This document shows positions 63,701 through 64,000 of a DNA stretch of 64,000 nucleotides, one piece after another. This DNA comes from Amphibalanus amphitrite (lineage: Eukaryota; Arthropoda; Thecostraca; Balanomorpha; Balanidae). A program made the translations under genes and the position numbers. The notes beneath the pieces were generated by a model. The model ran no database searches and was not told the origin of the DNA. It saw only the letters and a list, made by a program, of their open reading frames with translations. Numbering within the stretch: the first letter of the stretch is position 1; every line of letters starts with the position of its first letter. Location: contig NW_024881998.1 in the NCBI RefSeq assembly GCF_019059575.1, positions 424,962 through 488,961 on the forward strand, written 5' to 3'.

Positions 63701-64000
63701 ACAGACACTCTCCTGGTCCCCTCTTCAATCTGGCTGAAGAAACCTACCGGGGAATCCATAGGAAGGGGCCCAAAGAGGGCCCCAAAGAGGCCCTTTCTAA
63801 GTATTGCCCTAATTTCGCAACCAACCCCGGCAATATGCATATCATTGGAAAGAGCGTAATTTCCCAACAAAAAACCCAAGTAACATTTTTCGATGGGGCC
63901 CACCTGGGGCCCAGGGGACCCAATTGAAATTAGGGGCCCAATGGGGCGGCCCCTACGATTTTCTTCAAAATTTGCACAGACCACTCTCCTGGGCCCCCTC
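57716..64000 (+). repeat. 278-bp satellite array, about 22.6 units, running off the window
   Basis: Starting points such as ATGGGGCCCACCTGGGGCCC recur every 278 bases with very few differences. Each unit has several GGGCCC palindromes, the block GCACATCATTGGAAAGAGCG and the block GATTTTCTTCAAAATTTGC. Variant sites (GCGACCAACC/GCAATCAACC, CCACAGG/CCACGGG/CAACGGG, AGCG/AACG) define a higher-order pattern. Open frames of 69-157 codons on both strands are by-products of few stops, not genes. Confidence 0.97.

Noticed and set aside
57782-63984. Dozens of 69-157-codon open frames in the satellite
   Set aside because: They repeat with the 278-bp unit on both strands and several frames, and the period is not a multiple of three. 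No start-site or splice logic.
57716-64000. Regular direct repeats considered as a CRISPR array
   Set aside because: Units are contiguous 278-bp copies with no unique spacers, in an animal genome.

Overview
The window is animal nuclear DNA, most likely from an arthropod and probably a crustacean (barnacle-like is a guess). Genes are split by introns with GT/AG borders. The BTB domain is of the arthropod tramtrack type. Selenoprotein T keeps an in-frame TGA at the selenocysteine position, whereas the Drosophila homologue has cysteine. Coding exons are very GC-rich and sit in AT-richer, transposon-laden introns.

Layout. 1-3348 (+): the last six exons of an Atrophin/RERE (Gug) gene. 5263-7610 (-): a complete three-exon selenoprotein T gene, convergent with Atrophin. 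8063-11109: a 3-kb element with 58-bp perfect terminal inverted repeats. 12989-40250 (+): one very large C2H2 zinc-finger gene. Twenty-five exons join in consistent phase into at least 1,958 residues with 28 fingers. Its introns hold six identical tRNA-Phe(GAA) genes, two TTAA-flanked piggyBac-like MITEs, a LINE with a 5' inversion, decayed LINE fragments and minisatellites. 41073-41935 (+): a two-exon gene for an unrecognised 181-residue protein. 43356-47117 (-): a BTB-C2H2 transcription factor whose first exon is not resolved. 49718-52822 (-): the C-terminal part of an RCCD1-like RCC1-repeat protein, with a third MITE in an intron. 53664-57283: a 3.6-kb element with 95-bp perfect terminal inverted repeats. 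57330 to the window end: a 278-bp satellite with higher-order structure and a decayed left edge.

The genes do not form a pathway. Three encode nuclear regulators (Atrophin corepressor, poly-zinc-finger protein, BTB-ZF factor), one a chromatin-linked RCC1 protein and one an ER redox selenoprotein. The recurring theme is local duplication of splice sites. In three separate genes a short tandem duplication has copied a splice site; in Atrophin and the zinc-finger gene the extra donors keep the reading frame. The strongest leads are the in-frame donor array of the zinc-finger gene, the tRNA-Phe plus 52-bp-repeat composite units, and the MITE family packed with AGGTCA half-sites.

All gene models were made by eye from splice consensus, phase agreement and protein family resemblance. 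No alignment or expression data were available.
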